Of a stretch of 64,000 nt of DNA, positions 23,587 through 32,312 are shown in pieces. This stretch comes from UMGS172 sp045578845 (lineage in GTDB: Bacteria; Bacillota; Clostridia; Oscillospirales; Acutalibacteraceae), in NCBI GenBank assembly GCA_045578845.1, contig JAZNLA010000045.1:1-64000 (forward strand), given 5' to 3'. A model generated the notes under the pieces. It was not told the DNA's origin, did not search any database, and saw only the letters and a list, made by a program, of their open reading frames with translations. The position numbers and the translations under genes were made by a program. Positions within the stretch are counted from its first letter, which is position 1; each line of letters starts with the position of its first letter.

Positions 23587-24803
23587 AACGTGTAGTTGTT
23601 ATAGGCGGCGGTGCGGCAGGTTTCATGGCGGCAATAAGGGCAGCTGAGCGAGGACTAGATGTCACCGTTTTAGAACGAAACGAACGACCGCTTAGAAAGG
23701 TTATGATTACGGGCAAGGGTAGATGTAACGTAACCAATAATACCGATTTAAAGGGGCTTGTAGCCTCGGTTACGGGTGACGGCAGATTTTTATATTCGGC
23801 GTTTAACGGCTTCTCGGCATACGATACAATGGACTTTTTTGAAAGTAACGGTGTACCGCTTAAAACCGAACGCGGCAACAGAGTTTTTCCTAAGTCGGAC
23901 AAGGCTGTCGACATTGTAGATGCTCTGTGTTTGGCCGCTAAAAGACAGGGTGTAAAGATACTGCAAAAAAGAGTAACGGCTATAGACGTAAAAGACTCAA
24001 AAGTTTCAGGTGTCGCTACCGATTTGGGCGAGCGGATACCTGCCGACTCTGTAGTAATAGCAACGGGCGGTCTTTCTTATCCGCTCACAGGATCGACCGG
24101 TGACGGTTATAAATTTGCCGAAAGTTTAGGGCACAGTATAGTGCCTACCTGTCCGTCGCTTGTGCCTGTTACGGCCAAAGAGGGTTGGTGCTCGAATTTA
24201 CAGGGACTAAGCCTTAAAAACGTTTCATGTACGGTTTATAAAGGCGAAAAGGCAGTTTACAGTGATTTCGGCGAACTCATGTTTACCCATTACGGACTGT
24301 CGGGACCTATAATATTAAGTACTTCGGCGTATATAAAAAATCCCGAACAAGGCGGATATAAAATAGTAATTGACCTAAAACCCGCACTTGATGAAAAAAC
24401 ATTGGATGAGCGTATTTTAAGGGATTTCGGCAAATATTCGAATAAAGATTTTATAAATTCGCTTTGTGATTTGTTACCGCGTAAAATGGTGCCTGTTATT
24501 GTAAAATTATCGGGCATTGAGCCGTCGGCCAAGGTTAATCAAATCACTAAGACCGAAAGAGAAAATTTAGTAAAACTTTTTAAAAGTCTTACACTTAATA
24601 TAAACGGTTTCAGACCTATAGAAGAGGCTGTTATAACTAAAGGCGGTATTAAACTTTCCGAGGTTGACCCTAAAACCATGCAGTCAAAGTTAGTAAACGG
24701 ATTGTTCTTTGCAGGTGAAGTTTTAGATGTTGATGCTTTTACGGGCGGTTTTAATTTGCAGATAGCTTTTTCAACGGGTTATGCGGCAGGTAATTCTGTT
24801 TAA
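23583..24803 (+). CDS. NAD(P)/FAD-dependent oxidoreductase, HI0933/YhiN (BaiN) family
   Basis: 406 residues. The N-terminal dinucleotide-binding motif GGGAAGFMAAIRAA starts at residue 8, followed by KVMITGKGRCNVTNN, the hallmark of the HI0933-like flavoprotein family. VVIATGGLSYPLTGSTGDGY is seen near residue 160, and AGEVLDVDAFTGGFNLQIAF at the C-terminus completes the FAD fold. Family members include YhiN and bile-acid-related BaiN, but the reaction of most is unknown. It overlaps the upstream membrane protein gene by 4 bases and is followed 22 bases later by cmk. Confidence 0.93.
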   Translation: MKRVVVIGGGAAGFMAAIRAAERGLDVTVLERNERPLRKVMITGKGRCNVTNNTDLKGLVASVTGDGRFLYSAFNGFSAYDTMDFFESNGVPLKTERGNRVFPKSDKAVDIVDALCLAAKRQGVKILQKRVTAIDVKDSKVSGVATDLGERIPADSVVIATGGLSYPLTGSTGDGYKFAESLGHSIVPTCPSLVPVTAKEGWCSNLQGLSLKNVSCTVYKGEKAVYSDFGELMFTHYGLSGPIILSTSAYIKNPEQGGYKIVIDLKPALDEKTLDERILRDFGKYSNKDFINSLCDLLPRKMVPVIVKLSGIEPSAKVNQITKTERENLVKLFKSLTLNINGFRPIEEAVITKGGIKLSEVDPKTMQSKLVNGLFFAGEVLDVDAFTGGFNLQIAFSTGYAAGNSV

Positions 24804-24825
24804 TTCGAATTTAAGGAGAAAATTT

Positions 24826-25512
24826 ATGGCACAAAAACATATAACCATTGCAATAGACGGGCCTGCGGGTGCAGGTAAAAGTTCCGTAGCCAAAAGGTTG
24901 GCGGTAAAACTCGGATGTATATATGTTGATACAGGTGCTTTGTACCGCACTATTGCTTTCAGTGCAATAAAATACGGTATTGACCCTAAGGACAGTGAAA
25001 AGATTATAGAACACTTAAAGTGTATTTCGGTTGACATTAAGTATATAGACGGAAAACAGGTGGTGCTTTTAGGGGAAGATGATGTTTCCGATTTTATCCG
25101 CACGCCCGAAGTGTCAGAAGGTGCATCGGTTGTGTCGGCACTACCCGAAGTAAGAGCGTTTTTGCTTGATACCCAAAGGAACTTAGCCAAGAAACAAAGT
25201 GTTGTTATGGACGGACGAGATATTGCAACCGTTGTGTTGCCAGATGCTACGGTTAAAATTTTTCTTACTGCGTCGGCAGAAGAAAGAGCCAACCGCCGTT
25301 TTAAAGAGTTATTGGAAAAAGGCACTGATGTAAAATACGAAGAAGTCCTCGCCGATATAAAGGCGAGAGATTACCGTGATTCCAATAGGGCGGTAGCCCC
25401 TCTAAAACAGGCAGAGGGTGCTGTACTTATCGATACTACCGAACTTAACTTTGAGCAGTCGGTAGAGGCACTGGAAAATGCGGTGGCACAAGTTTTAGCA
25501 AAGGATGAATAG
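24826..25512 (+). CDS. cmk: Cytidylate kinase
   Basis: 228 residues from the ATG at 24826, which lies 8 bases after AAGGAG; an upstream in-frame start at 24781 is inside the flavoprotein gene. It phosphorylates CMP and dCMP. The P-loop is DGPAGAGKSSVAK, followed by YVDTGALYRT, the VVMDGRDIATVVLPDA motif, and the lid region with ARDYRDSNRAVAPL. Its position directly before ispH-rpsA matches a widely conserved cmk-rpsA order. Confidence 0.97.
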   Translation: MAQKHITIAIDGPAGAGKSSVAKRLAVKLGCIYVDTGALYRTIAFSAIKYGIDPKDSEKIIEHLKCISVDIKYIDGKQVVLLGEDDVSDFIRTPEVSEGASVVSALPEVRAFLLDTQRNLAKKQSVVMDGRDIATVVLPDATVKIFLTASAEERANRRFKELLEKGTDVKYEEVLADIKARDYRDSNRAVAPLKQAEGAVLIDTTELNFEQSVEALENAVAQVLAKDE

Positions 25513-25515
25513 ATT

Positions 25516-27531
25516 TTGAGTAAAATTATTCTTGCCGAAACGGCGGGTTTTTGCTTTGGAGTAGACCGTGCTGTTGAAATGGTGAACTCATTGCTTTCGG
25601 ATAAAAAAAAGGTTGCAACTTTAGGCCCTATAATACATAATCCTCAACTTGTTGCCGAACTTGAGAGTAAAGGTGCGAGGATTGTCGAAAGCCCTAAAGA
25701 GGTTAATTCCGATGAAATTTTGGTCATACGTTCACACGGCGTGCCGAAGTCGGTCACCGACCAAGCGGAGGCTTTAGGTGTTACCGTTGCCGACGCAACC
25801 TGTCCTTTTGTTGCGAAAATTCATAAAATTGTAGCAACTGCGGGTGACGAAGGAAGAACGGTTTTGATAGCGGGCGATAGTCTTCACAAAGAAGTTGTGG
25901 GCATTGTAGGCCACTGCAAGGCTAAAAATTTTGTTTTTCAGGATGAAACAGAATTGGAAAATTTGCTTAAATCGGATAAAATTTCGGTCGATGAGCCTAT
26001 AACTGCGGTGTCACAGACCACTTTTAACCGAGAACTTTGGAAAAAGTGTCAAAAAACTTTAAAAAAACTCTATACAAATGCGATTATTTTTGATACAATA
26101 TGTAATGCTACTTCAAAAAGACAGCAAGAGGCTAAGGAATTGGCAACTGTTTGCGACGCTATGGTGGTCGTAGGCGGCAGGCACAGTTCCAATACGAGAA
26201 AATTGGCTCAGGTGTGTTCAGCCGTTTGTGAAAAGACCGTCTTGGTCGAAACGGCAAGTGAGTTGAAATTTTCGGATTTTGCCGATGCTCGGCTTATTGG
26301 AGTTGTCGCCGGGGCTTCTACGCCGTCCGGTATAATAAAGGAGGTTTTAAAAACCATGGATGAGATGCAGACTAATATCCCCGAGGTAAGGGAAGAAATC
26401 AATGATGAAATGACTTTCGAGGAAATGCTTAAAGCAACCGAAAGTGATTCAAATACAGACCAGAAGGTAAAAGGCATTGTACTCGCAGTAAGTCCTACTG
26501 AGATACAGGTTGACATCGGCAGAAAACACACCGGCTATGTTACCGCTAATGAGTTTTCTTCTGACCCCAACGTAAAACTTAACGAGGCGGTTAAGGTTGG
26601 CGATGTTATTAACCTTATTATCATGCGTACCAACGACCAAGAAGGTACCGTAATGCTTTCCAAAAAGCGTTATGATGCTATTGCAGGTTGGGACAAGGTA
26701 ATTGCCGCTAAAGAAAACGGCACCGTTGTTACAGGTGTTGTTTCGGATGTTGTTAAGGGCGGCGTAGTTGTCTTCTATGAGGGCACAAGAGTATTTATCC
26801 CCGCTTCACAGGCTACTTTAACAAGAGGTGAAAACCTTGATACATTAAAGGGCACCGAACTTTCATTCCGTATTATTGAAATCGGTCCCAGACACCGTGT
26901 TATCGGTTCTGCACGTGCAATTCTCCGTGAACAGAGAAGTGCCGCTGAAGAAAAATTCTGGAGTGAGGTTGCCGTCGGTGACCGTTTCACAGGTACCGTT
27001 AAATCTATCACCGGTTACGGTGCATTCGTGGACCTCGGTGCAGTTGACGGTATGGTACACATTTCCGAACTTTCTTGGGAACGCATTAAACATCCTTCTG
27101 AGGTTGTAAGTGTTGGCGATACCATTGACGTTTATGTTAAGGCTATTGATACCGAGAAACATAAAATTTCGTTGGGCTATAAAAAGGCTGACGAAAATCC
27201 TTGGGAAATTTTTAAGGCAAAATATGCTGTCGGCGATGTAGCAACCGTTAAGGTTGTAAGCATGACATCTTACGGTGCATTTGCTAAAATTATCGCAGGT
27301 ATTGACGGTCTTATTCATATTTCGCAGATTGCTGACCGCAGAATTGAAAAGCCTGCAGATGAACTTAAAATCGGTCAAGAGGTTGATGCAAAGATTATCG
27401 ACATTGACCTTGATAAGAAACGTGTAAGCCTTTCTATTCGTGCTCTTATCGAAAAAGAAACTCCCGCAGAGGAATCAACAGAGGAAATTGTAACCGCTGA
27501 GGAGGTTGCAGATACCGAAGCAGAGGCTTAA
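25516..27531 (+). CDS. ispH-rpsA: Fused IspH (HMBPP reductase) and ribosomal protein S1
   Basis: 671 residues, TTG start 3 bases after cmk, behind AAAGGATGA. Residues 1-280 are 4-hydroxy-3-methylbut-2-enyl diphosphate reductase, the last step of the MEP isoprenoid pathway. The three iron-sulfur cysteines are in GFCFGV (Cys13), ATCPFV and TICNAT, with GPIIHNP and LHKEVVG around the active site. After a linker (about 285-315) come four S1 RNA-binding domains (about 318-386, 402-470, 486-556, 572-640). The third and fourth are the clearest (TGYGAFVDLG, TSYGAFAKI). The C-terminus is acidic. This fusion is known in many Clostridia; why a translation factor is joined to an isoprenoid enzyme is unclear. 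Confidence 0.97.
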   Translation: MSKIILAETAGFCFGVDRAVEMVNSLLSDKKKVATLGPIIHNPQLVAELESKGARIVESPKEVNSDEILVIRSHGVPKSVTDQAEALGVTVADATCPFVAKIHKIVATAGDEGRTVLIAGDSLHKEVVGIVGHCKAKNFVFQDETELENLLKSDKISVDEPITAVSQTTFNRELWKKCQKTLKKLYTNAIIFDTICNATSKRQQEAKELATVCDAMVVVGGRHSSNTRKLAQVCSAVCEKTVLVETASELKFSDFADARLIGVVAGASTPSGIIKEVLKTMDEMQTNIPEVREEINDEMTFEEMLKATESDSNTDQKVKGIVLAVSPTEIQVDIGRKHTGYVTANEFSSDPNVKLNEAVKVGDVINLIIMRTNDQEGTVMLSKKRYDAIAGWDKVIAAKENGTVVTGVVSDVVKGGVVVFYEGTRVFIPASQATLTRGENLDTLKGTELSFRIIEIGPRHRVIGSARAILREQRSAAEEKFWSEVAVGDRFTGTVKSITGYGAFVDLGAVDGMVHISELSWERIKHPSEVVSVGDTIDVYVKAIDTEKHKISLGYKKADENPWEIFKAKYAVGDVATVKVVSMTSYGAFAKIIAGIDGLIHISQIADRRIEKPADELKIGQEVDAKIIDIDLDKKRVSLSIRALIEKETPAEESTEEIVTAEEVADTEAEA

Positions 27532-27542
27532 AAACTAAAATT

Positions 27543-27578
27543 AAAGAGGGTAAGCGGCAAGGTCGTTTACCCTCTTTT
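27543..27578 (+). terminator. Terminator after ispH-rpsA
   Basis: AAAGAGGGTAA (27543-27553) pairs with TTACCCTCTTT (27567-27577), around a 13-nt loop, followed by a short T run. It separates ispH-rpsA from the downstream membrane proteins. Confidence 0.8.
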
Positions 27579-27608
27579 GATAAATTATAATTTTCAGGAG
27601 TATTATGT

Positions 27609-28352
27609 ATGAAACGCAACCTGATTTCGGCAACAAAAGTTTTTGGTATGATTGCTTTTTCTTGCTTTGTAAGTTTTTTTGTGTATATTTCGTTCTTTAT
27701 AATCATAAGACAGATTTCGACCGACGTTACGGGTTACACCGTTTATGAGATTGACGAGCAGGGTGCAGTCCACGATATTGAAACGGTCGAAACTGCACCT
27801 AATAAGGCTGAACTTGGTGAAAACCGCGGTTATAAAGAAGTAAGAACCGATATGCCTGTTGCCGCTAATGTCACTATGTCGGTATTGCAGGTCGTTTGCG
27901 GGGTGGGTGTAGTATTTTGCACTGCCGGTGCCGTAATAGCCAAAGACGCCGCAAAAGACCGTAACAATGCTGATTTCAATTCGGCTGTTTTCGATAAATA
28001 CCGAGGCTTTAAAATAGGTGCATTAGCAGGTATACCGTCGTTGTTTTTTTACATAATAACCTTGATTTTAAGATTTATCACTGTTTCTGACTTTTCAAAA
28101 ACTTATTTTTGGCTATACCGTTGGATAGTGATGTGTCCCGTAAAGCCGATAAACGATTTATTTACGGGGAATGCCGACATTTTGCACGCCGCACCCATAT
28201 GGTCTATAGCAGTGCAGGTTATTTTCCCGTTATGTATTGCGGCATTTTGCGGTATAATGTATATTATCTGTTATAATGAAGATTCCTTTATTGCCAAGGT
28301 GCTGTACAAAAGCACCCGTAAAAAGGAAAAGAAGCAGAGGAGGATTGGTTAA
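27609..28352 (+). CDS. Unrecognised membrane protein
   Basis: 247 residues; ATG at 27609 behind CAGGAG. A signal-anchor-like helix (about 13-38) is followed by a soluble loop (about 40-85) with acidic residues. Three more hydrophobic segments lie near 90-112, 138-158 and 200-225, and the C-terminus is basic (KSTRKKEKKQRRIG). I recognise no family. The next gene (YesL-like) begins 2 bases after its stop, with the ribosome binding site inside this gene, so the two are probably made together. The terminator after ispH-rpsA separates it from the genes upstream. Confidence 0.7.
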   Translation: MKRNLISATKVFGMIAFSCFVSFFVYISFFIIIRQISTDVTGYTVYEIDEQGAVHDIETVETAPNKAELGENRGYKEVRTDMPVAANVTMSVLQVVCGVGVVFCTAGAVIAKDAAKDRNNADFNSAVFDKYRGFKIGALAGIPSLFFYIITLILRFITVSDFSKTYFWLYRWIVMCPVKPINDLFTGNADILHAAPIWSIAVQVIFPLCIAAFCGIMYIICYNEDSFIAKVLYKSTRKKEKKQRRIG

Positions 28353-28354
28353 AG

Positions 28355-29191
28355 GTGGGTTTGTTTGGAAGAAACTTAAATGAACCGGGCAAGGGTGTTT
28401 CTAAAAATGAGCCTGAGAAGAAAGGCTTTTTCCGTTTTTTTGAACTTTATTTCCGTAATTTTTGGGTACTTGTTTCGGCAGAATTTTTTTATATACTAAT
28501 GTCAATTCCGATTGTCACCACCGGTTTGGCACAGGTGGGTATGGCTTATATTTGCCGTATGGTTGCAAGGGACAAGCATGTTTTTGTTGTGTCCGACTTT
28601 TTCGGTGCAATTAAACGCAACTGGAAAAGAGCATTGCCTTTAGGGATTATAAATCTTGTTATCAATATAATTTTTGCCGCAGATATGTATGTTTGGTATA
28701 TTTTCTGGACACAGGATATTATCAACAAAACATGGGGCAGTATTATATTTGCCGTTTCAATGTTCCTTTTTGCAATGCTCAGTTTCGCAAGATTTTATCA
28801 GTATACCCTTATGGTCACCTTCGATTATAACCTTAAGACAATAATTAAAAATTCTTGGCTTATGGCAACAATCGGTATTAAGCATAACCTTATAATAGGT
28901 GCAACATTGTTGCTTCTTTATTTTGGTGCTTACGGGCTTTTATGTATAGATGTCCGTTTCGGTATTGCTGCCATAACCATGATTGGCTTTTTCCTCTTTC
29001 CTGCTTTCAGAATGTTTCTCATACAGTTTAATGTTTTCCCCGAAATCAAAAGAAGCATTATTGACCCGTATTACGAAGAACATCCCGACGAAGATATTGA
29101 AAAGCGTTACGATTTAGGCTTGCTAAAACGCGAAGACCAAGAGTCGGTCTTTGAAGACGGTGCAGATGTAGAGTCTGACGGCAGAAACTAA
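28355..29191 (+). CDS. YesL-like (DUF624) membrane protein
   Basis: 278 residues, GTG start with GAGGAGG about 11 bases upstream. The FRFFELYFRNFWVLVSAEFF opening, the membrane segment with SIPIVTTGLA, and the VSDFFGAIKRNWK loop match the YesL/DUF624 plan. About five membrane segments are seen. YesL-type proteins often lie in sugar ABC operons and are thought to assist them, but here it is with an unrecognised membrane protein, away from the ABC genes. The acidic C-terminal tail is about 45 residues. Its last 4 bases overlap the convergent GH18 gene. Confidence 0.75.
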   Translation: MGLFGRNLNEPGKGVSKNEPEKKGFFRFFELYFRNFWVLVSAEFFYILMSIPIVTTGLAQVGMAYICRMVARDKHVFVVSDFFGAIKRNWKRALPLGIINLVINIIFAADMYVWYIFWTQDIINKTWGSIIFAVSMFLFAMLSFARFYQYTLMVTFDYNLKTIIKNSWLMATIGIKHNLIIGATLLLLYFGAYGLLCIDVRFGIAAITMIGFFLFPAFRMFLIQFNVFPEIKRSIIDPYYEEHPDEDIEKRYDLGLLKREDQESVFEDGADVESDGRN

Positions 29192-30459
29192 AATTTTCTT
29201 ATATTAAACATACTTTCAAGCACACGCCAGTTTTGGGCAAAAAACTGATTTATGGTCCAGTAACTGACACCGCCGAGGTTGTAGTCCTTTACTATCTGCA
29301 ATCTTGCTGCAGTGCTGCGTGCATTTTCAAACCAAACAATATGATTAGTGCCGTTTTTTGTGTATTCAAAAAACGGTGCTTTTGAAGTATTGCTGAATTG
29401 AATGTCGGCACCGACTTCGTTTGCAAGATTAACGGCATTGTTAATGGATAAAATTCTCGCAGGTGTACCGCTTTTATAGGGAAGTGTCCAGTCGTAACCG
29501 TAGTTTGGCATACCCATAAGGATTTTGGCACTTGGTATTTCGGTCACTGCATAGGAAATAACCTTTCTGACCTCGGTTTCGGGTGCAACTGCCAAAGGCG
29601 GACCGTAAAGGTAACCCCATTCGTAGGTCATAATTATTAAATAGTCGACTATACTGCCGTGTGCTTTGTAGTCGTGAGCCTCGTAAAGTGTTCCTATTTG
29701 GGTCGCTGACAGTTTAGGTGCAATGGCTGTAGACAGAGTAAGGTTTTCGGCGTGGAGTCGGTCACGTAATAGTTCTAAAAATTCGTTATATGCGTTGCGG
29801 TCTTTGGGGTATATGTACTCAAAGTCAACATCAACACCGCCGTATCCTTTTGATAAAGCGGTCGAAACAACATTGTCGATAAGCGTTTGGCGGATTGACT
29901 GGGAATTTAAGACAGCATCGGTTATTTCACTTCTAAACCCGCCGCCCTCCTCGGTGTTGGTGATAACCATAACGGGTTTTGTGCGGTATTCTTTAGCGGT
30001 TGAAATAAGCCGTTCGTCATCAATTCCGTTTAAAGTTCCGTCGGAATTGACGCTGTAACTGAATATCGAAAGATATGTGAGAAAAGGCAATGTTTGTCTT
30101 AAAACGTTATCGTTAATATTGGGATATGCGTAGCCGTTGACCGAAATGGTTGGTTTGTTTTCGGTGTTTGGAATTCTTATTTCATCATCGGGGTAGATAA
30201 GATAGGGCGGGCGTATATCGGGATTGGCTCTTATAAGGTCGTCTGCCGAAATGCCGTACTGTAAGGCGATACTGTAAAGCGAGTCACCGCTTTTCACTTT
30301 ATACAGTGAATACGGTACGGGGATTAAAACATCTTGACCGACCGCAAGCCTTGACGGGTCGAAAAAACCGTTAAACCTTTCGAGTTCGCTTAGTGTAATA
30401 CCGTAACGGCGGGCGATGTTGTAAAGCGTATCACCTTTTTTTGCTTCGTAAATTATCAT
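29188..30459 (-). CDS. LysM and GH18 spore-cortex/germination hydrolase, SleL/YaaH-like
   Basis: 423 residues. Two LysM domains (about 1-47 and 51-98; KKGDTLYNIARRYG and KSGDSLYSIALQYG) bind peptidoglycan or spore cortex. A GH18 barrel follows (about 105-420) with the catalytic DxxDxDxE-type motif as GGVDVDFEYI (glutamate as acid). MTYEWGY and GMPNYGYDW form the substrate cleft. This is the layout of SleL/YaaH, which trims cortex fragments during germination, so the organism probably forms spores. There is no signal peptide, which is also seen in some homologues. GGGAG precedes the ATG. Only 63 bp separate it from the divergent rsmG. It overlaps the YesL-like gene tail to tail by 4 bases. Confidence 0.92.
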   Translation of the reverse strand: MIIYEAKKGDTLYNIARRYGITLSELERFNGFFDPSRLAVGQDVLIPVPYSLYKVKSGDSLYSIALQYGISADDLIRANPDIRPPYLIYPDDEIRIPNTENKPTISVNGYAYPNINDNVLRQTLPFLTYLSIFSYSVNSDGTLNGIDDERLISTAKEYRTKPVMVITNTEEGGGFRSEITDAVLNSQSIRQTLIDNVVSTALSKGYGGVDVDFEYIYPKDRNAYNEFLELLRDRLHAENLTLSTAIAPKLSATQIGTLYEAHDYKAHGSIVDYLIIMTYEWGYLYGPPLAVAPETEVRKVISYAVTEIPSAKILMGMPNYGYDWTLPYKSGTPARILSINNAVNLANEVGADIQFSNTSKAPFFEYTKNGTNHIVWFENARSTAARLQIVKDYNLGGVSYWTINQFFAQNWRVLESMFNIRKF

Positions 30460-30522
30460 AAAATCACTCCCTTTTGTAATTTTATGTTTTAAAGATAAAA
30501 AAATGCTCAGAGGTGTTAAATT

Positions 30523-31230
30523 TTGAATTTGCCATATGAAAAAATCACCGATATTTGTAATGATTTTATCCCACTTGACAGTGCTAAATTACAGCAACTG
30601 TCTAAGTATGCCGACCTGCTTTGCGGGTGGAACGAAAAAATAAATCTCACTGCCATAACCGACCCTGAAGGTATAGCCGTAAAACATTTTGCCGACTGTC
30701 TTTATATTTTTAAATATGCCGAGATACCTTTTGGTGCTTCGGTTATCGACGTTGGAACGGGTGCAGGTTTTCCGGGGATTGTTATGAAGATTGCAAGACC
30801 TGATATTAAACTTACTTTATTGGACTCACTCGGCAAAAGGGTGAATTTCTTAAATGAGGTCATAGAAAAGTTGGACCTTAAAGATATTGTTGCCGTTCAT
30901 TCAAGGGCGGAAGACGGTGCTATGCATTACCGCGAAAGTTTTGATATAGCCACTGCACGTGCCGTTGCAAACATGAGGGTGCTTTGTGAGTATTGCTTGC
31001 CGTATGTTAAGGTGGGCGGCAGTTTTATAGCCCTTAAAGGCTCGGCGGCAGAAATTGAAACCAAAGATGCCGGTAATGCAATTAAACTGTTAGGCGGTGA
31101 ACTTCAAAGCGTAAAATCATATTCGCTTATAGATGAGTGTGACCGAGGAATTGTAACGGTAAAAAAGATTTCGCAAACCTCGACAAAATATCCACGCAAC
31201 CCTTCAAAAATTTCAAAACAACCTTTATAA
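30523..31230 (+). CDS. rsmG: 16S rRNA (guanine527-N7)-methyltransferase
   Basis: 235 residues, TTG start at 30523 with AGAGGTG upstream. The SAM-binding motif VIDVGTGAGFPGIV and the RsmG hallmark ITDPEGIAVKHFAD are present. LCGWNEKINLTAITD near residue 35 is typical of GidB/RsmG. It methylates G527 in the 530 loop of 16S rRNA. It lies before a Noc/ParB gene, as in many Firmicutes, where rsmG (gidB) precedes the noc-soj-spo0J region near the replication origin. The C-terminus has a short basic extension. A terminator follows. Confidence 0.96.
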   Translation: MNLPYEKITDICNDFIPLDSAKLQQLSKYADLLCGWNEKINLTAITDPEGIAVKHFADCLYIFKYAEIPFGASVIDVGTGAGFPGIVMKIARPDIKLTLLDSLGKRVNFLNEVIEKLDLKDIVAVHSRAEDGAMHYRESFDIATARAVANMRVLCEYCLPYVKVGGSFIALKGSAAEIETKDAGNAIKLLGGELQSVKSYSLIDECDRGIVTVKKISQTSTKYPRNPSKISKQPL

Positions 31231-31236
31231 AATGTC

Positions 31237-31264
31237 AAATCGGGCGGATTTCCGTCCGATTTTT
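31237..31264 (+). terminator. Terminator after rsmG
   Basis: A stem (31239-31247 with 31252-31260, one G-U pair, loop ATTT) is followed by TTTT. It starts about 7 bases after the rsmG stop. Confidence 0.85.
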
Positions 31265-31278
31265 GTTTACGCTTTTTC

Positions 31279-31307
31279 TTGCACTTTATGGTAATTTATG
31301 GTAATAT
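31279..31307 (+). promoter_or_regulatory. Promoter of the Noc/ParB gene
   Basis: TTGCAC at 31279-31284, a 17-bp spacer, TAATAT at 31302-31307. Transcription starts about 20 bases before the ATG at 31333. Confidence 0.75.
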
Positions 31308-31332
31308 TTAAGCGTAGCAAGGAGGTGCATCA

Positions 31333-32154
31333 ATGCTTTATAAAAGGGACGAGCGTAAACTGATAAAACTTCCGATTGATAAAATATTGCCGTCACCGTA
31401 CCAACCAAGACGAGAGTTCGATTATTACGAATTACTGGAGTTGGCATCAAGTATTCAAAAAAACGGACTTATCCAACCCATAACCGTAAGACGGCAGGGT
31501 GAAAACTATGAACTGATTTCGGGCGAACGCCGACTTCGTGCCTGCGGTTTTTCAGGAATGAAAATGGTACCTTGTATACTTGTAAATGCAAGTGACCGCG
31601 AATGTTCTCTTATGTGCCTTATTGAAAACATACAACGCACTGACCTTAACTTTTTTGAAGAAGCAGAGGGTATCAAGCGTTTAATGGACGACTTTGCACT
31701 TTCAGGACAAGAGGTCGCCGAAAAGTTGGGTATGGCACAGTCTACACTTTCCAATAAAATGCGTCTTTTAAGGCTTTCTGCCGAACAAAAGAAAAAAATC
31801 ATGTCGGCAGGGTTAACCGAACGCCACGCAAGAGCATTGTTGCGGTTGGCGGAAGAAAAAAGAGATGATATGCTAAATCGTATTATAGCAGAGCAACTGA
31901 CCGTTACCGACACCGAAAAAGCGGTTACTGAAAGTTTGTTGCCTCAATTTGAGGACAAGCACCCTATAAGGCGGGGTAATATAGGTGATTTAAGAATTTT
32001 CTCAAACAGTATTTCACGTATAATCGGTACAATGCGTAGGTCCGGGGTAGACGCAAAATCACAAAGGAACGAAACCGAAGATTACATTAAATATACCATA
32101 ACCATCCCAAAAAACGGTGGAGAACACAAAGACCCTAAACTCACCGTGCTTTAA
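31333..32154 (+). CDS. noc: Noc/ParB-family DNA-binding protein
   Basis: 273 residues, ATG behind AAGGAGG. The ParB N-terminal domain is clear (residues 10-110: KILPSPYQPRREFDYYEL, SGERRLRA, and ENIQRTDLNFFEEAEG), including the CTP-binding region. The helix-turn-helix follows (SGQEVAEKLGMAQSTLSNK, about 128-150). The C-terminal part is diverged and ends without a clear dimerisation domain. Location directly after rsmG favours Noc, which blocks cell division over the nucleoid. A Spo0J/ParB role in origin segregation cannot be excluded; no parA gene is beside it. It has its own promoter and terminator. Confidence 0.8.
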   Translation: MLYKRDERKLIKLPIDKILPSPYQPRREFDYYELLELASSIQKNGLIQPITVRRQGENYELISGERRLRACGFSGMKMVPCILVNASDRECSLMCLIENIQRTDLNFFEEAEGIKRLMDDFALSGQEVAEKLGMAQSTLSNKMRLLRLSAEQKKKIMSAGLTERHARALLRLAEEKRDDMLNRIIAEQLTVTDTEKAVTESLLPQFEDKHPIRRGNIGDLRIFSNSISRIIGTMRRSGVDAKSQRNETEDYIKYTITIPKNGGEHKDPKLTVL

Positions 32155-32184
32155 TTTACCCACCCATATTCATCCCCATACAAA

Positions 32185-32224
32185 GCGAAACACCGCCGTA
32201 CATTTTAGTACGGCGGTGTTTCGC
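32185..32224 (+). terminator. Strong hairpin after the Noc/ParB gene
   Basis: A perfect 17-bp stem (32185-32201 with 32208-32224) with loop ATTTTA. The following T tract (GTTATTTTAATTTT) is interrupted, but stem strength suggests termination. Confidence 0.8.
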
Positions 32225-32247
32225 GTTATTTTAATTTTAAAAATCTA

Positions 32248-32276
32248 TTGAAAATAAATTAAGTATATGTCATAAT
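32248..32276 (+). promoter_or_regulatory. Promoter of rarA
   Basis: TTGAAA at 32248-32253, a 17-bp spacer, CATAAT at 32271-32276. The start of transcription lies about 30 bases before the ATG at 32313. Confidence 0.7.
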
Positions 32277-32312
32277 AAACAGTAGTCAAATCTAAAAAAA
32301 GGAGGCGGTAAT

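Noticed and set aside
30460..30522. Forespore sigma-factor promoter for the SleL-like gene
   Set aside because: GCATT and CATAAAAT are found on the minus strand but the spacing (15) does not fit sigma-G or sigma-F well, so it is not listed.
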